The position numbers were made by a program, and so were the translations under genes. From Talpa occidentalis (taxonomy: Eukaryota; Chordata; Mammalia; Eulipotyphla; Talpidae), in the NCBI RefSeq assembly GCF_014898055.3, contig NW_023605083.1, forward strand, positions 67,697,715-67,761,714: a stretch of DNA of 64,000 bases. Reading direction: 5' to 3'. Each line of letters starts with the position of its first letter. Within the stretch, counting starts at the first letter, position 1. Shown here piece by piece: positions 1 to 10,435 of the stretch. The notes under the pieces are model-generated. The model ran no database searches, had not been told where the DNA came from, and saw only the letters and a list, made by a program, of their open reading frames with translations.

Positions 1-345
1 GAGCTTAATGTTCTCACAGTTTTGGGGGCCAGGAGTCTAAGCTCATGGAGCAAATCAGTTTGGTGTCTGGTGAGTGCTCAGTCATTGGGTCAAAGATGTA
101 ACTTTACATGGCGTCTCTTTGGTGAGAGTACAGAAGCAGAGGGAGAAAGAGTAAGAGGGAAATCTTCTTATAACACCACTGATCCTATTGGATTAGGGCC
201 CCACCCTAGTAACCTCATATAACATTGATCACCTCTGCAAGGTCCTATCTCCAAATGCCATCACATGGGGGGTGGGTGTGACTTCAATCTATGGATTCAG
301 GTCACAGCACACATTCGAGTCTCTGAGGGTTTTCACTGTTCCCCA
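1..345 (-). mobile_element. MLT1-type MaLR LTR, partial
   Basis: The stretch contains the diagnostic MaLR blocks in reverse: a 'ggtgtctggtgag' segment, 'ttcttataacaccactgatcc', 'ccccaccctagtaacctcatataac' and 'acacattcgagtctctgag'. These are the reverse complement of the remembered MLT1 LTR consensus. It is truncated by the window edge and heavily diverged. It is a non-autonomous fossil LTR with no coding content. Family level is fairly safe; the subfamily is not assigned. Confidence 0.6.
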
Positions 346-758
346 GAAGGAAAAAAAATGGTTCCTTTCACCCAGCAGTGTTGAAATCACTGGCCTGTAT
401 TTCGGGGCTGAGAGTCAGAATGTCAGATTTGGTTATAGCACTGCTGAGGGGGTGTGGTAGGGGAGGTGAAGGAGTGAGCCAGGAATCATGTGCTTTAGCA
501 AGTCCCAAGAAGCAAATCGGATGAGATGCTGTGAGCCACAGGGCTTCCTTTCCCAGGTCTCTGAAAAGCAGCTGGGTTTGTCTGTCAGACAGAGAACCCT
601 GGAGGCAGTAGAGGGGCTTGGGGGAATTGCCAGTGCTGTGCACCATGGGACAAGAGGCACCCAGGTCATCAGGCTGATGGAGGTGGGGCAGAAGAGAATA
701 CAGGATATGAAGAAAGCCGATACATAAGGGTTCTCCTAAAATAGCTCTCATCATGTCA
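346..758. other. unassigned non-coding stretch
   Basis: I recognise no repeat or gene here. Open frames of 79 and 131 codons overlap on opposite strands without a recognisable domain or a coding signature, so they are treated as chance. Confidence 0.4.
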
Positions 759-1330
759 CCCACAGCTTTGCTAACAAAACTTCAGCAGCTTTTTGGTGCC
801 TTCATAACAATGTCTAAAGTTCATAACTTGGCATTCATGGCTCTCCTTGCTGTGGTTTCAATTAACTACCCAGCTTTCAAAATGACAGCAAGAGCTAACA
901 TTTAGGGACAATTTTGGACAGTCATTATTCTCAGCCCTCGATGCATATAAACTCACATAATTCTGACAACATCCTGAGAAGGTAGGAGCTACTATGTCAT
1001 TTTACAGATGGAAGAAATGGGGTTGTGGAAATTAAGTGGCTCAGCCAAGGTTGCATAGCTAGTAAACTGTCCTACAGGACCTAAACACAAGATGTGTGAC
1101 TCCAGAGTCCGTCCTCATAAATCTTCCACCATCCCCTTTATCCTTGCACTTTGTATGACTGAGTCTCTGGCCTTCTCCAAAACATGCCCTCTATTTTCTG
1201 TTCCTGGGGTGTTCAGCCTCATCCCATTTTCTACAGATCCCAACTCTCATGAATATTTAAGGCTGAATTCAAGGAGAGTTTCCTCCATGACAATTCCCAC
1301 CGTCCCTCCCACTGTAAGTTGAATCTCCTG
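759..1330 (-). mobile_element. L2 LINE relic, interrupted by a MIR
   Basis: The segments at about 760-860 ('ttcagcagctttttggtgcc') and 1135-1325 ('ccttgcactttgtatgac', 'ttctccaaaacatgcc', 'gttcctggggtgttcagcc') resemble the reverse complement of the L2 3' region. The order of the two blocks agrees with one L2 copy split by the MIR between them. Divergence is high, as expected for an element this old. Confidence 0.5.
885..1115 (+). mobile_element. MIR SINE
   Basis: Contains the MIR core 'ttttacagatggaagaaa', 'attaagtggctcagccaagg' and 'catagctagtaa' in order, followed by the 'gtgactccagagtccg' end. It is an ancient tRNA-derived SINE lying inside an L2 relic. No intact promoter function is implied. 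Confidence 0.75.
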
Positions 1331-2034
1331 ATTCACATCCCACTGAGCTTTATATCTTTTCTTCTCTTGCAGTAGTTACCACTGGGTGACTGAAAAGAAA
1401 ATTAATATGCTTGGGATGTAGTGTGTCGAATAATCACCAGCCATGGATGCATCAAAGCTCGCCTCCAGGCCGTGAGTGTCACTTAGGCCTGGAGTAGGGA
1501 TGTCAGCAGTGTTAGGCACTCTGTAGTTATATCATCTGGGATTACGCTCAGGGAAAGTAAGAGAGAAAACAAAAGCAGCATATTTCATGAAAGAAATCTA
1601 TTTATCACTCACATAAATCAAGTCCAGAGATAGTGAGAGAGATAGTGCAGAATTGTTCTGGCAGTTCCATGGTCATCAGGGACCCATGCTGCTTCTATAA
1701 TCCTGCTTCCTAATCCCTAAGGTGTACCTCTGATTATCACTGTCCAAAATAGCTGCTTAGGTTCCGGCCATCACATGCATAACCTGACTAGTAGGAGGGA
1801 GTAACAGAAGACTTCATGAGAGTACAACACAGCTTCTATCTTATAACCAGATTTAAATAGTCACTCCTAAGGAGTTAAGGATGTCTTTTAGTCACATAGT
1901 TGGAGGTATGGCTGACCAAGTGAAAACAAGGCTTATGTTATTAAGGAAGAAGGATAAGTAGGTGCTGAAGGCAACCAGCAATCTCATCATAGTAGGTCCT
2001 CAGTCAAGCATCAATTCCACATTTTTTTTTCAAA
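1331..2034. other. unassigned, possibly ancient repeat
   Basis: No gene is visible. The part from about 1580 to 1860 has a wording ('tttatcactcacataaatcaagtccagagatag ...', 'cagggacccatgctgcttct') that I associate with an old mammalian interspersed repeat, but I could not name its class. Confidence 0.3.
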
Positions 2035-2260
2035 ACCCATCCTGTGCTTGCTCCTGTGTGAGACACTAAGAATGAAGAATTCAGTAAGAATCCAGAATCT
2101 CTGCTTGCTTAGAATTTAAACTTTAGATGGGAAGATGGGTAAAACATTATTTATAAAAATGTATAAATACTTCTATATTTGTGGTGGGGACTATTTATTG
2201 TAGGGTGATTAAAAGGGGCTGTAAGCGCCCTGACAAGACCAGAGTTTGAATAGACGATGA
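2035..2260 (+). mobile_element. L2 LINE relic
   Basis: The order 'gcttgctcctgtgtgagac', 'gaatgaagaattcagtaaga', a 'cttagatgggaagatgggtaaaac' type block and a following A/T-rich stretch resembles the L2 3' segment (last-in-first 'gtgccaggcac...gggagacag' region). Divergence is high and the boundaries are approximate. Confidence 0.4.
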
Positions 2261-3324
2261 AATGAATGATTGGATTTGAAGACAAAATTAACCCTTCTTC
2301 TGTTCCATTCTAGTGGGTGCATTTGAACATGGGAAGACACAGGGGTGCAGAGAGTTTGGTGGACAGACTAGAGTCAGTCTCCCCTCCAGTAGAAACATAG
2401 CTGGCCCACTTGTTATGTTTTGGAAAAATTCCTTACCGTAGCCAAACTTAGTTTCTTCAATATGAAAAATAAAATGATCAAGTCTTTCAGAGAGTTTGTG
2501 GGGGAGCTGATATAGCACACAGTAGCTTTTCAACAAATGTTAGCTTTTTTTTTGCTAGCCAATGATACCACATACCCTCTTCCCTTCCAGCTCTGCCCTC
2601 AAACAGCAGCCAGAACCTTCCAGCTTTGACACAAGTCAGTTTTAGATCAAGCTGAAATTGAATTTTATTTTTTCTCTTGAGTTGACATAAAGGGGTCTGT
2701 CCCTTAATTACTAGTCATTGCCCTTACGCACGAAAAAAGTGGTAACCCACTCAGCCCATCAAAGCGTGGCCTTTGAAATGCTGAACTAGACAGTGAACAG
2801 AAAGTATCTGCCAAAAGGCGTCTTTTCTTCCAGAGATAAAAGCAACTTGAAATGCATGTAAGTCCTGCGCCCTTGTTAATTAATCAGGATTCGCATTAAA
2901 AGCTTAAATGTCTTTGATGCACGAAGCATTGGGAGCTGGAAAGGGTTCTTGTTCTGTACAGGGGAGAGAGGTAAACAGGGCAGCCAAAAAAGGTGTCGAT
3001 ATGTGGGGAGGTATGGATATGTGGGGAGAGGTGTGGATGTGTGGGGGACCACTAGCTAATTGTTGCCTACCAGGACAGATAGGGAAGGGACAGGTTCCAA
3101 AATGAGAAGACCAGGATGTCAGTGCAGGCTCCGCCGTTCATTACAGAGAAACACAGATCTCTGAACTATGAAGGTTTTGGACCCAATTTTCTTCCGATGT
3201 CCACTTGTTCAGTAGGAATTTATAGTAGGGACTTGTATTCACCTGTGCAACACAGTATTAGTGACCTCCTACCACATGCCAGGTTGGGGAGACACAGGGC
3301 CAACCTTCGGAAGAGTCTGGCACA
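2261..3324. other. unassigned stretch with a candidate conserved non-coding element
   Basis: No repeat is recognised between about 2260 and 3320. The part 2640-2910 has the look of a conserved non-coding element: it is repeat-free and carries an AT-rich homeodomain-type palindrome ttaattaa at 2876-2883 and 'ccttaattactag' near 2702. Near 3001-3040 there is a short imperfect repeat of 'gatatgtggggag'. No exon is evident. Confidence 0.35.
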
Positions 3325-3495
3325 GTGCTTCTAAAATAGGGTGTTTCTGTTCCCCAGGGGACACTTGGCAACATATGGGGAGAGATGATGGGTAGAGACA
3401 GGCATGCTGTAAAGAGCCTAAACATTACCATGCACCAGACTGGACAGCAGAGTCATCCAGTGTGAGATAACAAGAATGCTGAGGCTGAGGCAGCA
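3325..3495 (+). mobile_element. MER20 (hAT-Charlie) DNA transposon relic
   Basis: The blocks 'ctgttccccaggggacacttggcaa', 'gatgggtagagacaggcatgctg', 'taaacattaccatgcaccaga' and 'gacagcagagtcatccag' follow the MER20 consensus in order. MER20 is a short non-autonomous eutherian hAT element. The copy carries no transposase. Confidence 0.65.
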
Positions 3496-3499
3496 GGGG

Positions 3500-4155
3500 A
3501 GACGAATGTTTCCACAAGTGATTTCAATAACGCTTAATTAAGTGCCATGTTCAGCAGGAGGAACTAGGCAGGAGTCAGAGAGAGCCTCCCTGCAGAGGTG
3601 GCATATAAGCTGAGACTTTAAAGATGAGTACGAGTGAAGGGGGTGGTCAGGGCTGGACAGGCAAGCAGAGGGAAAAGTATGTGTGGGAGCTCAGAGGCAG
3701 GAGAGTGAGGAAAAGCAGAGTGGGCCTGTGTAGCTGGAAGAAAGAATGAGAAGGAACAGGGGTCGAGGTGAGGCTGGCAAGCTATTGGGCTGGAACAGGT
3801 GAGTTGTGTTTAGGAATAGGGTTTTGTCTGATGACTAATGCAGTGTCCCTGCAGGATTTTATTTTTTTTTTCTCAAGTATTTTTTTTTATTTTTATGCAA
3901 AAGACATCTTTTTTAGTATTTGAAACTATCTTCTTTAAATCTTCATTATTTTATCTTATTTTTATGAGTTTTTTATTTTATTTTATTTTATATATTCTTA
4001 CATCATTTTTCATTTTTGCACAATGTATGCATTTTTTCATCTTGGTTATAGTCCCCATACAATTCTCACCCCCCTTATTTTAACCCTAGTCCCCCCTGCA
4101 GGATTTTAAACAAAAATGTGGCACTATTTGTTATAGATAAATATATGTCCTAGGT
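3500..4155 (+). mobile_element. L2 LINE 3' relic, interrupted by a short L1
   Basis: The segment 'gcctccctgcagaggtggcatataagctgag', then 'ttaaagatgagtac', 'gcaagcagagggaaaagtatgtg' and 'aggctggcaagctattggg' follows the L2 3' consensus on the plus strand. The copy resumes after the inserted L1 3' end with 'ggattttaaacaaaaatgtgg'. Confidence 0.6.
3862..4093 (-). mobile_element. severely 5'-truncated L1 (3' end only)
   Basis: The insert holds only an AT-rich tail and the L1 3' end. Its 'tttttgcacaatgtatgcat ... cttggttatagtccccatac' segment matches the 3' end of the L1 at 36995-38946. It is flanked by a perfect 15-bp target-site duplication, ccctgcaggatttta (3847-3861 and 4094-4108). It therefore arose by L1-type target-primed insertion into the L2 relic. 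No coding sequence survives. Confidence 0.8.
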
Positions 4156-4269
4156 ACTGGGGAGGGATAGAAAGATCATCTGTAGCTTGGCAGAAAACAG
4201 AATGAAATGAAAAAACTGGGATACAAATGACATGTAAGAGATTTGAGACAGACAGGCTTCCACTTACAA

Positions 4270-4618
4270 GGTGAGGGGAAAGCAGTCCTGTCTTTGGGCT
4301 GTTCTAGCAGCATCCAAGCACCTGGCTGGCTGAAACAACACAGTTCCGGAGTTCAGTATCAAGGTGCCAGCAGATTCAGTGTCTGGTGAGAACCTTCTCC
4401 TTCATGGGCAGGTAATTGCCTTCTTGCTGGGGCTTCATGCAGTGACAAGAGACTGAGCTCAGATCCCTTCATCCTCCTAAGAATTGGCACCACCACCCTC
4501 ATGGAGGCTCCCCTACACACTTTCATCCAAACCCAAACCTCTCAAAAGTCCCACCTCCACTGGGGACTTGGGCTCCAATGTGTGAATTTTGTGGGAACAC
4601 ATTCAGTCTGTAATAGTT
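4270..4618 (-). mobile_element. MLT1-type MaLR LTR
   Basis: Reverse-complement MLT1 signature in order: 'ggctgaaacaacacagttccgg', 'caaggtgccagcagattcagtgtctgg', 'cttcttgctggggcttcatgcag', 'aagtcccacctccactgggg', and the terminal 'aacacattcagtctgtaat'. It is nearly a full-length LTR and is diverged. Confidence 0.75.
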
Positions 4619-5725
4619 CCTTTGAGGATCAAAAGGAAGAAGGGGTCTGAGCACTGGCTCAAACTGGGGAGGTGATTCACAGCCTGGGGGGTGGTTGGAG
4701 CTGAAGTTGTAGCTAAAAGGGTGGGGACTAGCATCAAGGGTAAGGGTGCCAAATAGAAGGCAAAGCTGGAAATGGGGGAAAAGTGAAGAAGTTAACTCTT
4801 GCTTATGAACTCCCTTTGCCCAGACTAAATGTCATACAGATTCTTAAAAGCAGCAGGTTGCATCTTGCCTCTGGGAAGTGCTACTGGAATTTTCTGTCTT
4901 CCCTTCCTTCCCAAGAGTTGTTTTCACCTGATCAACACCTGCACAGATTGGATATCACCTTTTACTAGAAATTTCTCCGTGAATTCCTGAAGATTAGAAT
5001 TATTAGTCTACCTCACCATTAGATGATAAGAATAAGAACCCTGAGGGGGAGGGACAGGCACTACTGGCCATTGCTATAGCCCTATACTCAGCATGAAGAA
5101 TGCAAACAGGGTGGAATCTCATCTGAGGAACTGGCATCAGGTTGAGTTTCAGAACCGAGGCTGCAAACTCAGAGAAGCCTGGGGATTCTATATATTTGGT
5201 GCCAGCTAAATGCTGAGGGGGTTGGCCTGGGGCTTCCAGTTTAGGGTTACAGCCATTAAGTGAAACATGTGCACAGACTGGGAAACAATTAATTTTTCAG
5301 AGGAAGAGAGGAGCCCTGGGAAGCTCTGTGAATTCAGTGATCTTTCAAGAGGTCTGGATGGACAGACAGACTTGGCACTGCTAATGCTAATGCTAATGCT
5401 CTTATTGCTTAGCCTTGGCATACGCTGAGCCACCAAATTCTCCTCTCCACACCACAGCCTCTGACAGAGCACAGGTGCAGCTTTGTGCCTGGAGTGTCAC
5501 CTAGGTTACATCCCACAGAGGACACCTATTATATGCTGTTATGGGCTGCGATCTCCAGGCGTCTGCATTCAAAGCACCAAACACCTACAGCATATTCAAC
5601 ACAGTAAACATTATGTATTCACAATCATGAATATTGTATGTGTGTGTGTGTCCATAAAAACACATCGCATTCAGAGGCTTCACTTTTCTGAGAATTTCTG
5701 CAACTAGAACCTCATTTCTTCCACG
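4619..5725. other. unassigned non-coding stretch
   Basis: No gene or repeat is recognised, apart from a short (taatgc) run near 5384-5402 and a short (gt) run near 5638-5652. The frames here (61-88 codons) lack domains. Confidence 0.4.
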
Positions 5726-5898
5726 TAGCTATAGTGTGAGGCAGGTGAGGAAGACGAGATTATGGTCATGCTACAGAAGAAAATGTAGGAACTCTGAGAG
5801 GTTAAGTGACTCGGTTAAAGCACACAGCTATTGTTACCCAACCAGGGATGCAACCCAGGATTCTCAGTTGCCAATCAAATCCTTTCAATCCAGTGTAG
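5726..5898 (+). mobile_element. MIR SINE fragment
   Basis: Core words 'gagaggttaagtgactcggtt', 'gcacacagctattg' and 'ccaggattctcagttgcc' follow the MIR 3' half (lower-half core and the 'acccaggtct' end). Confidence 0.65.
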
Positions 5899-6047
5899 GT
5901 GAACTCTCTTGACCATAAGCAAATATATTTAAATGTGTTTAGGACAACAATGGCCACTATTCAACATACTATGAAATGTATAGGGGATATTTAAAATATG
6001 ATTATGTGATGTGAATGATCTTTAATTAAGGAGTTAGATCTTTCTTT

Positions 6048-6165
6048 TTTTAATATATATTTTTACATCATTCTTCATTTTTTATACAATCTGTGCTATA
6101 TTAACTCAGGTATAGTCCCCATGGATTTCCCACCACCATTCACCCGAGCACATCACCATAGTCTA
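6048..6165 (-). mobile_element. L1 3'-end fragment
   Basis: Contains 'tttacatcattcttcatttt', '...tatacaatctgtgc...' and 'ggtatagtccccatgg', matching the 3' end shared by the L1 copies at 3862-4093 and 36995-38946. It is more diverged than those copies. Target-site duplications are not clear. Confidence 0.6.
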
Positions 6166-6475
6166 GAAACTGATTTCTTTAATCACAAAATTTGAGTTCT
6201 TGTGTTTTGGTAATACATATTGTGTTGAATTTTAGAAATAAATGGTAGTAATCTCATGAACTAATAGCCATGTAAGTTAAAAGCACTTGGTAGCAACACT
6301 GCCTATTCTGAAACAACAAAAATAAAGCACCAGGGATCAACATCCACGAAGAAAACTATTTATTCCTTGAATTTGAACATGAGGCCAAATAACTGGAAGG
6401 TTAAAGTTGAGGTAACCTAACACCCCCACACACAAATGCAACTAGGTAACTAGTCACATTACACATAAAATATTT

Positions 6476-6758
6476 TTTTTTAAATATTTTATTTTTATTT
6501 ATTTATACAAGCACTGGGTACAGTCAGAAGTGCAGGCTGGCGAGAGACTTCACCAGAGCCAGAGCAGAGAGCAGAGCAGAGCAGGCAGACTGACAAAGTA
6601 CACTGCTGAGGGGAGCAGCGGGCAGCAGGAGAGGCAGCAGGAGAGGTCTGCGCACCATGTGAGACACTCGCCCGGTGGCTGGGGATTGAACCGGCGCTGC
6701 AGAGGCTGCGGGCAGCTTCGCAACTCATCACTCAACCACTGCGCCACTGGGGAGGCCC
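6476..6758 (-). mobile_element. lineage-specific tRNA-derived SINE (copy 1)
   Basis: It reads, in reverse, an A/T tail (ttatttatttataca), the body (cactgctgaggggagcagcg, ggtctgcgcaccatgtg) and the tRNA-like head ending gcgccactggggaggccc. Imperfect 16-bp flanks tacacataaaatattt (6460-6475) and tatgcataaagtcttt (6759-6774) look like an aged target-site duplication. It belongs to the 'tgactgtacccagtgcttg' tail type shared with the copies at 41103 and 53411. Confidence 0.85.
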
Positions 6759-6774
6759 TATGCATAAAGTCTTT

Positions 6775-7114
6775 ATGAAGCTTTCAACTTGAACCCAAGG
6801 TGAGCACAGTTCCTTCTCCTTGTTCCCTTTCCTATACCCCTGCCACTGATTATTTCTCCTTTTCCTTCTTTTCACTCACCTGTTTCTCCCCAAAACTGTG
6901 TCTCTGTGTAAAGGTTTGCATAATAAAGCCAGCGGTGAGACAGGCTCACTCTTTCTGAAGAAGAAAGAACCTGAGCTGTGTGAATTAGGCACACGTTCAT
7001 TTATGTGGCTTCAAGTCTTTCAGCGTCATATGTTTTCAAGCATTTGTAAAAAGAAGAGCCCTTTTATGGTGCTCGTGTTGTCTTTATCCTCTACTCTTGC
7101 TGCTTTATGCACAG

Positions 7115-7151
<37 letters not shown>

Positions 7152-8099
7152 CTTGCAGAGACAGAGGCTGTTCCTACGCAAACTTTGCAGAAACAGTGTT
7201 CTCCGACAGATAAATCACTTCCTTCCGAAGGAGGCAAATACCTTCGGCACATGTCTGGAGTGGGTGGGAAGACTCTGGGTCCTGAAATACTCACTCTGAC
7301 TGTCAATCCCTCAGCCCATCACAGGCATGCAGTTAATCAAATAGTGAACTCTGCTGGGCATCTGCTGAGATGCCCACACTGGGCAGTGGCAGCTGAGCCC
7401 TATCCTCAAGGTGACTCCTGTGGGCAGTTCCGGGAGGGTCTGAGGGACACTGTGCAGGGACACAGAGTTGATGAGAGGCAGCTGCCCTCCAAGATGACTA
7501 TCTATGATCTGCTAAAGAGCAAAACATATGTGAGCTTCCCAGAGCCAATGTTAAAACCAAGCAGAAGCCTCGGACAGATGAATGACGGCTTGCAGAGCCC
7601 GTGGAGGGCATCTCACTCCTGCATCACTCAGGGGAGAAAAAAAAAATCACACACAACATACTGATATGTTGCAAATATATGAATGCTGATAATGTGCTTC
7701 CCCTATTGCACAAAGGAAGAAAACACATAAATGGGTTAATTAGCTCCTATGCAGAATTTAATTAGAGCATCTTTGTTCACTCTGCTTCAGCCAGAATCTC
7801 AATTATCAATCCCTATTTCCAGTATTTTTGAGCACGGACACACATTTTCACAGGGGGCTCCCCATCTGAAGCTTGGGGTCTCAGCAATCTTGCAAGCGGT
7901 AGTGATAGCCAATTTCAACATGAAATTTTGATTACTTTGAGGTCATCCCATTATCACAGGGAACAATGACTCTTTTCATCATGCAAAAGGCATTTTTCTC
8001 CTGTGTGTGGATCATGATAGAATTTTTTTTTTTTTTTACGTCCACATTGGAGGCAGGGGTAAGAACTCCCTGACTTTTTCTTCCTATAAGATGGAGCAA
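6775..8099. other. unassigned stretch with a (CA)n and a candidate conserved element
   Basis: No gene is recognised. A (CA)n microsatellite lies at 7116-7149. Open frames of 133 and 185 codons run through it and are judged spurious. The part 7720-7960 is repeat-free and has two ttaattag homeodomain-type sites (7736-7743 and 7758-7765), which suggests a conserved non-coding element. A poly(T) run lies near 8023-8037. Confidence 0.35.
7116..7149. repeat. (CA)n microsatellite
   Basis: Uninterrupted ca dinucleotide repeat of about 17 units. It also produces the His-Thr run in spurious frames across it. Confidence 0.95.
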
Positions 8100-8167
8100 T
8101 GATAAATGATACTGATCATATAAAAACTCACTTAATCTTTACAACAATAGTCTACTGTAGGTCTTAT

Positions 8168-8199
<32 letters not shown>

Positions 8200-8350
8200 T
8201 AACAGTATATTATTATTCATAATATATTCTTATTTTCTGCTGGATAAAGAAATTCAGTCACAGGGAGATTAAGGGATTTGTCCAAAAACTTGAAGCCAGG
8301 GGCTCAGCATTCTGGGTCCATACTCTGGATCTAAGTCCCATTGTCTCTCG
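8100..8350 (+). mobile_element. MIR SINE interrupted by an (AGT)n expansion
   Basis: The upstream part 'actcacttaatctttacaac', and the downstream 'gataaagaaattcagtcacagggagattaaggg' with 'gggctcagcattctgggtcc', follow the MIR order. The (AGT)n at 8168-8199 lies where the MIR 'gtattattatccc' A/T block would be, so the microsatellite probably grew from it. Confidence 0.6.
8168..8199. repeat. (AGT)n microsatellite
   Basis: About ten uninterrupted agt units inside a MIR relic. Confidence 0.95.
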
Positions 8351-9082
8351 AGAATACAGTAACCTCTTGTTATAAGAATACCAATGTCAATTCTACAGAA
8401 ATTGTAAATTGAAACAAATGACTCCTTTTACAGGAAGGGTGTTATTTAGCACCATTTTGATACTGAATGACAGAAATCACACCTTACCTGTACTTAACTT
8501 ATGCAAAAGGGAATATTTATCATAAGTGGGGACAGGGTGGATCTGAGGAGCCAGGGATTCAATTGGTCATCAGAAACCCCTTGATCTAGGAACCCCAACA
8601 GTGATGGGACCCTCTCCTGGTCTCTTTTGCTATTTCTTCCTACTCTCAGCACCTGCTTTCTCCCCTACCCTGGCTGTCTGTTGTGTTGCCCTCTGCAAGG
8701 CCCTGTTCCACTGACAAGCACATGCCCACAAAATCTGAACTTCGTTTTTTTACTCTCTAGGACCCAAAGAGAGACTCATCCAATATTTGTTCCTAACATG
8801 CCCATAAAACCCCCAAGGAAAGTAATTATTATGATGGCCATCTTGGAGGCCCTTGTGGTGAATAACTATTGATTTCTGTGTCTGATGTTCGGAACAGCTC
8901 CTTTGCCCCTACCTCACATGCTTGAAGTAGGAGCAGCTGCATTTTAAAGTACAGGTACAACAAGGGTGCCCAATGCTTACTGGGTCAGGATGTTGCTTTC
9001 TTGAACTTTACTAACCTATAACCACTTTCCAGAATTTGATACTTGAAAAAGCAACAGGAAGTAGGCAAGGTGGGGGACTATG

Positions 9083-9125
<43 letters not shown>

Positions 9126-9940
9126 TTCACAGACTCTGAGAGATGACAACTCTGATCTAATTTTGCATAGCTATCCAGTGGCAAATTTCCTTGTCAATGA
9201 CTCTTTGGATGATTAAATCAAAATTCAAAATGCAGCTTTTCATCTTCATCTCCCCTACACTGAAGCATCCAAAGGCTCCATCCCTGATGTGAGGATTAGG
9301 CACCAGATCTTCTGACTTCTGGGCTTGCCACCACCTATTTCTTCATACGCATAAGGGGTTTGAAATGCATATTATTTTGTCAGCCCAAGCTTCAGAATTT
9401 AACCTTTTTCTTAGAATCATTCCTTTTTGGCACTAAACACATACAATTTTCTTTTATTATTTTCTACTTAGCTCCTTGTTTCTCCTGCCAACTCTGGATT
9501 CTAAAAATGTGGCCAGTGTTCCAGATGTCAAAGCTCTTGGTTTTTCAGATTTTGCAGGAAAGATATAGGTGCTGTTTTGGTATTCCATGCCCCCACCCCC
9601 TTAAGAATAATTCCTCCACGCGACAACTCATCAATTGTTATCATCATTGGACACGTTCGGACACCCACTCCTTGAAACTTCACACTGAGCTAGGCACGGC
9701 TCTCTGCAGGGGCTCCTGAAACACATTTCCTGGGAAATTAGAACAGATCTCTCAGGCGAATGGTGTCCTACAAATCATGGGTATGCAGTTATCCAGCTGT
9801 ACAGCCTCTGTCACTCTAAGACACAAGTTTTCTTTCTGAACTTAAAACAAGAGATACTACTTATCTCTATAAAAGAAACTCTTGATCACCCAGGTGGGGA
9901 ACACTGGCATGAGCTACTGCACAATGATATGCACCTCTGT
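8351..9940. other. unassigned non-coding stretch with (TTA)n
   Basis: No gene or dispersed repeat is confidently recognised. It holds a (TTA)n microsatellite at 9082-9124. Frames of up to 119 codons (near 9360-9719) have no recognisable domain and run through ordinary A/T-rich sequence. Confidence 0.4.
9082..9124. repeat. (TTA)n microsatellite
   Basis: About fourteen uninterrupted att/tta units. Confidence 0.95.
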
Positions 9941-9944
9941 CCTT

Positions 9945-10435
9945 AGCAAACTGTGTGCTCCTCATTGGTATCCCTGCCATTGTACAGTCCCTTCCCACCA
10001 CAAATAGGAGTGACCTGTGTAACCAAGAGGCGATTCCAGAAGTGATAGTGCCTTACTTCTGCATCTATGGCATAACAGACATGGTGGCTTCTTCTGGGTT
10101 GCTGCTTAGGGGAAACCAGCTTCTGTGTCATGAGGATACCCAAGAAGCCCATGGAGAAGCTTGTTTGGGGAAGAATTGAAGTCTCCTGAAAAAAGAGAAT
10201 CCACGGACATGTGAAGCACCATTTTGGATGTAAAACCCTCCAGCCCCAGGCAAGCCTTCAGATGACCGTTGACCCGGCTGACCTCTTGATGGAAGTAGTG
10301 AGCTAGAACCCCTCTGCTAAGCTCTTACCAAATTCCTGGCCCACCGAAGTGGTGAGATAAGAAATGCACTTTATTAATTTAAGCCACACGGTCTGGGGCA
10401 ATTTGTTATGAAGCAATAGATGACTAAGATGTTTT
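9945..10435 (+). mobile_element. MLT1-type MaLR LTR (old subfamily)
   Basis: It contains 'ggggaaaccagcttctgtgtcatgagg', 'ccagccccaggcaagccttcagatgacc', 'ttcctggcccaccgaagtggtgagata', then 'ttaagccacacggtctggggcaatttgttatg' and 'gcaatagatgactaa'. This is the order of the old MLT1 LTR on the plus strand, with its polyadenylation-region block and 3' terminus. No internal region follows. Confidence 0.75.

Noticed and set aside
7107..7664. 185-codon open frame
   Set aside because: It begins in the (CA)n microsatellite, giving a His-Thr run, and the remainder has no domain; an overlapping 133-codon frame uses the same repeat.
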